NCBI GenBank assembly: GCA_030150335.1
Contig: JASLGC010000340.1
Location: forward strand, 1 to 8,999
From: Flavobacterium sp.
Lineage (GTDB): Bacteria > Bacteroidota > Bacteroidia > Flavobacteriales > Flavobacteriaceae
Direction: 5' to 3'
Length of the DNA stretch: 8,999 nt
The first letter of the stretch is position 1. Every line of letters starts with the position of its first letter. The position numbers and the translations under genes are program-made. Below are positions 6,469-8,999 of this stretch, piece after piece. Under the pieces are notes generated by a model. That model was not told the DNA's origin and did not search any database. It saw only the letters and a list, made by a program, of their open reading frames with translations.

Positions 6469-7233
6469 TTGGAAGTATATTTTTTGGGAACGGGAACCTC
6501 ACAGGGTATTCCTATTATTGGGGTTGATCATCCGGTAGCTAATAGTCAAGATCAAAGAGATAAAAGATTGAGAACTTCTGTTTTAATAAAATGGGACGAT
6601 ACTACTATTTTGGTGGATTGTGGTCCTGATTTTAGGCAACAAATGTTGACAGCGGGCTGTAGTTATTTAGATGCCATTCTCTTTACCCATGAGCATGCAG
6701 ACCATATAGCAGGGCTTGATGAAATACGTCCTTTAAGCATACTTCACGGACCAATGCCACTCTATGCTTCAAAAAGAGTAATGACTGCTTTAGAAAAGCG
6801 TTATGAGTACATCTTTACAAAAGAGAACAGATATCCAGGCGCACCAAGCGTTGTAGAGCATATTGTGAAGTCAAATGTAGAGTTTGACGTAAAAGACAAG
6901 ACAATTGTTCCGATTGATATTATGCATGGACCTTTACCGATTTACGGATATCGCTTTGGGGATTTAGTCTATATTACGGATGCTAAGTATGTATCAGATG
7001 AGGAGATAGAAAAGATTAAAGGGTGTAAGGTTTTGATAGTAAATGCCTTGCGTATTAAGGAGCATCCAACACACTTTAGTTTAGCAGAGTCATTGGCTTT
7101 CATTGAGAAGGTACAACCTGAGAAAACATACTTAACACATATAGCACAAGATTTAGGTTTTCACGAAGAAGTCTCTGCAATTCTTCCAAATAATGTATAT
7201 TTGGCATATGACAATTTACGAATAAATATTTAA
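6469..7233 (+). CDS. PhnP-like metallo-beta-lactamase-fold hydrolase
   Basis: A 254-residue cytoplasmic MBL-fold enzyme. Counting from TTG 6469, it opens MEVYFLGTGTSQGIP, the normal start for this group. Metal ligands are visible in THEHADH (His74, His76, Asp78, His79), with His153 in MHG, Asp171 in ITDA and His224 in LTH. RLRTSVLI at 33-40 and LDEIRPL at 83-89 resemble PhnP, the phosphoribosyl 1,2-cyclic phosphodiesterase, but the extra cysteine zinc site of E. coli PhnP is absent and no phosphonate genes are nearby, so the substrate is open. The start is a rare TTG; the in-frame open region extends to another TTG at 6448, but that falls inside the -7 box and would add residues foreign to the family. 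It is the first gene of a tight three-gene cluster, with 14 bases to the next. Confidence 0.88.
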   Translation: MEVYFLGTGTSQGIPIIGVDHPVANSQDQRDKRLRTSVLIKWDDTTILVDCGPDFRQQMLTAGCSYLDAILFTHEHADHIAGLDEIRPLSILHGPMPLYASKRVMTALEKRYEYIFTKENRYPGAPSVVEHIVKSNVEFDVKDKTIVPIDIMHGPLPIYGYRFGDLVYITDAKYVSDEEIEKIKGCKVLIVNALRIKEHPTHFSLAESLAFIEKVQPEKTYLTHIAQDLGFHEEVSAILPNNVYLAYDNLRINI

Positions 7234-7247
7234 ATTTACATATCATT

Positions 7248-7742
7248 ATGAGACATAAGGCATTCTTCTATTTATTTTTGTTTTCAATTGTGATTATGGT
7301 CTTGTTTTACGCAAACAACAAGAACATGTACAAGATGGAGGAGAAGAAGATAGAAATTGCACATAAGAGAATTGACATCGTGCGAGATTCTTTAAAGCAA
7401 GTAGTAAAAGAGTATGATGAAGCAAATTACTTTTCTTTGGAAAATAACGAAGACGCGCAAGAGTATTTCGATTATAAGAGAATAGATGAGAATTTGGTTC
7501 AAATCAAAGAGGAGATATTAGCATTAAATCACCAAGCCAACGGAAATCCTTTAGTACCTTACGGTAAGATAAACGAGGATAAATGTATTATCAACAAAGT
7601 GAAAATCATTAACCATAGATGGATAATTGCTGATTTTTACGCTGGTGCAATTCACGGTGAGGTATTGATTAAATATTTTTTCTCAGAAGATAAGCCTACT
7701 GAGTTTAAAACCATTGATACGATTTTATATCCTACTAAATAA
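7248..7742 (+). CDS. Small membrane-anchored protein of unknown function
   Basis: A 164-residue protein with a single hydrophobic segment at about residues 5-22 after a short basic N-terminus (MRHK). It is likely a signal anchor, leaving the rest in the periplasm, since no cleavage site is obvious. Residues about 28-58 are charged and probably helical or coiled coil. The C-terminal part has a compact domain beginning NPLVPYGKI (100-108), followed by NHRWIIADFYAGAIHGEVLI (122-141) and ending in DTILYP, a pattern I associate with uncharacterised flavobacterial proteins. No catalytic motif is evident. It lies 14 bases after the hydrolase and 18 bases before the lipoprotein gene, so co-transcription is very likely. 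Function is unknown. Confidence 0.85.
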   Translation: MRHKAFFYLFLFSIVIMVLFYANNKNMYKMEEKKIEIAHKRIDIVRDSLKQVVKEYDEANYFSLENNEDAQEYFDYKRIDENLVQIKEEILALNHQANGNPLVPYGKINEDKCIINKVKIINHRWIIADFYAGAIHGEVLIKYFFSEDKPTEFKTIDTILYPTK

Positions 7743-7760
7743 ACCATAGCACTTATTAAT

Positions 7761-8291
7761 ATGAAAACATCTTTGAGTTTAACTGCACTAATATGCTTCT
7801 GTTTAGCATCGTGCAATTTTATATTAAAAGAAGACAAAAGTGAAACAAATAAGGAGGTTGTTATATCAAACGGTAGCCGTACTATTGTTTCCGATGACGA
7901 AGATGAACACGGATGTGCTTATACCGCTGGGTATAAGTGGAGTTCAATCGAAGAAGATTGTGTGCGTATTTTTGAAAAAGGTTTTCGATTGAATCCAATA
8001 GGATTAGACGAGGACAGTATGGAGGAGAATGAATTGGAAGACAACGATGTGAGTTGTTTTGTATTATTCTCTGAAAATAAAAAAGAAGCAGAGATTTTCT
8101 TGCCAAATAAAACAGGCGGTCTATTGTTAGACCAAACTAAGCAAAAGAAATTATATACTAAGGATGGGTGGGAGTTAGAAACAGACAACAACTTAGTTTT
8201 AAAATATAAAGGTGAAGTAAAGTTCACGGCTGCTAAGACAGTGGAATTAAAAGTTATTAATTCGGATTTACTACCTGAAGAAGATGAATAA
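7761..8291 (+). CDS. Predicted lipoprotein of unknown function
   Basis: A 176-residue secreted lipoprotein. The signal peptide (MKTSLSLTALICFCLASC) ends in an LASC lipobox, with Cys18 as the acylated residue, followed by an acidic, low-complexity linker (about 20-50). Next comes a motif with Cys52, the Ala-Gly-Tyr-Lys-Trp segment at 56-60, Cys67 and RIFEKGFRLNPI (69-80). Cys52 and Cys67 may form a disulfide; Cys99 is a third cysteine. The C-terminal part (about 98-168) looks beta-rich, with EIFLPN and LKYKGEVKF, and could be a small beta-barrel, possibly similar to lysozyme-inhibitor folds, but this is speculation. The protein is very acidic overall. It is the last gene of the cluster and its stop codon runs into a strong terminator. 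Confidence 0.86.
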   Translation: MKTSLSLTALICFCLASCNFILKEDKSETNKEVVISNGSRTIVSDDEDEHGCAYTAGYKWSSIEEDCVRIFEKGFRLNPIGLDEDSMEENELEDNDVSCFVLFSENKKEAEIFLPNKTGGLLLDQTKQKKLYTKDGWELETDNNLVLKYKGEVKFTAAKTVELKVINSDLLPEEDE

Positions 8292-8327
8292 AAAAAAGGC
8301 TGATAATTAATTTATCAGCCTTTTTTT
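8291..8327. terminator. Bidirectional intrinsic terminator
   Basis: A run of seven A, GGCTGATAA (8298-8306), a 5-base loop, TTATCAGCC (8312-8320) and seven T form a perfect 16-pair stem. It starts on the last base of the lipoprotein stop codon and ends 4 bases before the stop of the convergent hydrolase at 8332. With T-runs on both strands it should serve both genes. Confidence 0.95.
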
Positions 8328-8331
8328 ATGA

Positions 8332-8985
8332 TTATTTCTGTAATAGGAACTTTTTAAAATCTGCAAAGTTCAATGGGTGAACTCCGTGTCCTACTGGATA
8401 TTCTTTGTATTCGTGTTCGATGTTCAAGCTCTTCAAAATAGTAGGTGTTTGTCTTGCCCAATCTACAGGGATTACTTGATCTACTGTTCCGTGAGATACA
8501 AAGAACTTTAGTTTGCTTATATTTCCATTTTCAAATCCTTCTTTGATAATGTTTTTATTAAAGTAACCACTTAAAGCAACTACCTTATTTATCTTTTCAG
8601 GGTATGAAAGGGCAATAGCATAACTTAAAATAGATCCTTGACTAAAACCAACTAAGTTGATATCATTTGCGTCAATAGGATACTTAGCTACTAACTCATC
8701 TATAAACTTAACGATTAAGTCTCTTGATTCGATAGCTTGGTTGTCGTCAGAGAACTTATTAGCATCTGCGTCAAAGTGTATCGCATACCATGCATGTCCG
8801 TAAGGAGGAACAGGATAGGGTGCACGTGCAGAGATTACGTAATAATCTTCTGGCAATTCAGAGGCAAAAGAAAACAAGTCTTCTTCATTACTTCCATAAC
8901 CGTGAAGTAGTAAGATTAAAGGATTCTTGTCTTTCTTAATTTTTGGCTCTTGAATTAAGTATGAAATTGATAATGATGTATCCAT
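8332..8985 (-). CDS. Alpha/beta serine hydrolase, phospholipase/carboxylesterase type
   Basis: A 217-residue cytoplasmic alpha/beta hydrolase of the phospholipase/carboxylesterase family (YpfH/acyl-protein-thioesterase-like), full length. LLLHGYGSNEEDL at 25-37 carries the oxyanion-hole loop, GFSQGS at 113-118 holds the nucleophile Ser115, Asp169 lies in HGTVDQVIPV and His200 lies in PVGHGVHP, completing the triad. Residues 52-68, with ISARAPYPVP and AWYAI, fit the same family. Members cleave short-chain carboxylic esters; the natural substrate is usually unknown. There is no signal peptide. The ATG at 8985-8983 gives a normal N-terminus. Only 14 bases lie upstream in the window, so promoter and operon partners cannot be judged. 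It converges on the lipoprotein cluster and shares its terminator. Confidence 0.92.
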   Translation of the reverse strand: MDTSLSISYLIQEPKIKKDKNPLILLLHGYGSNEEDLFSFASELPEDYYVISARAPYPVPPYGHAWYAIHFDADANKFSDDNQAIESRDLIVKFIDELVAKYPIDANDINLVGFSQGSILSYAIALSYPEKINKVVALSGYFNKNIIKEGFENGNISKLKFFVSHGTVDQVIPVDWARQTPTILKSLNIEHEYKEYPVGHGVHPLNFADFKKFLLQK

Positions 8986-8999
8986 AGTAATTAAGCTGA

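Noticed and set aside
7652..8227. Minus-strand open frames opposite the membrane protein and lipoprotein genes
   Set aside because: The plus-strand genes have a clear anchor segment, a lipobox and operon spacing; the antisense frames have none of these.

Overview
The window is chromosomal DNA from a low-GC member of the Bacteroidota, most probably the Flavobacteriaceae (Myroides- or Flavobacterium-like). The evidence is a strongly A+T-rich composition, near absence of Shine-Dalgarno sequences before clear genes, several perfect matches to the Bacteroidota -7 promoter element TAnnTTTG just upstream of start codons, and protein types familiar from this family (a DCC thiol oxidoreductase, a MutS2 without an Smr domain, a LASC-type lipoprotein). 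The genus is inferred, not demonstrated.

Layout from left to right. Bases 1-104 (minus) are the first 34 codons of pheT, running out of the window. Bases 206-2793 (minus) are a two-gene unit: a MutS2-type ATPase followed, with a 1-base TAATG stop/start overlap, by a small DCC-family (DUF393) protein. Bases 2794-3630 are an 840-base stretch with no intact gene; protein-like fragments interrupted by stops and frame changes suggest, but do not prove, a decayed gene. Bases 3631-4896 (plus) encode a CoA-transferase of the acetyl-CoA hydrolase/4-hydroxybutyrate CoA-transferase family, preceded by a strong dyad and followed by a bidirectional terminator shared with the convergent 482-residue conserved protein at 4937-6385 (minus).

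A compact divergent promoter region at about 6386-6468 separates that gene from a plus-strand three-gene cluster: a PhnP-like metallo-beta-lactamase-fold hydrolase (best start is a TTG at 6469), a small membrane-anchored protein (7248-7742) and a lipoprotein (7761-8291), with gaps of only 14 and 18 bases. A second strong bidirectional terminator (8291-8327) separates this cluster from a convergent alpha/beta serine hydrolase of the phospholipase/carboxylesterase type (8332-8985, minus).

The genes do not form one pathway. Most of the window looks like ordinary core or housekeeping chromosome: tRNA charging, a DNA- or ribosome-associated MutS2 ATPase, acyl-CoA metabolism, hydrolases and envelope proteins. 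I see no CRISPR array, insertion sequence, tRNA, phage gene or defence system. The points that most deserve a second look are the gene-free 2.8-3.6 kb region, the dyad before the CoA-transferase, the nuclease-less MutS2, and the uncharacterised membrane-protein/lipoprotein pair.
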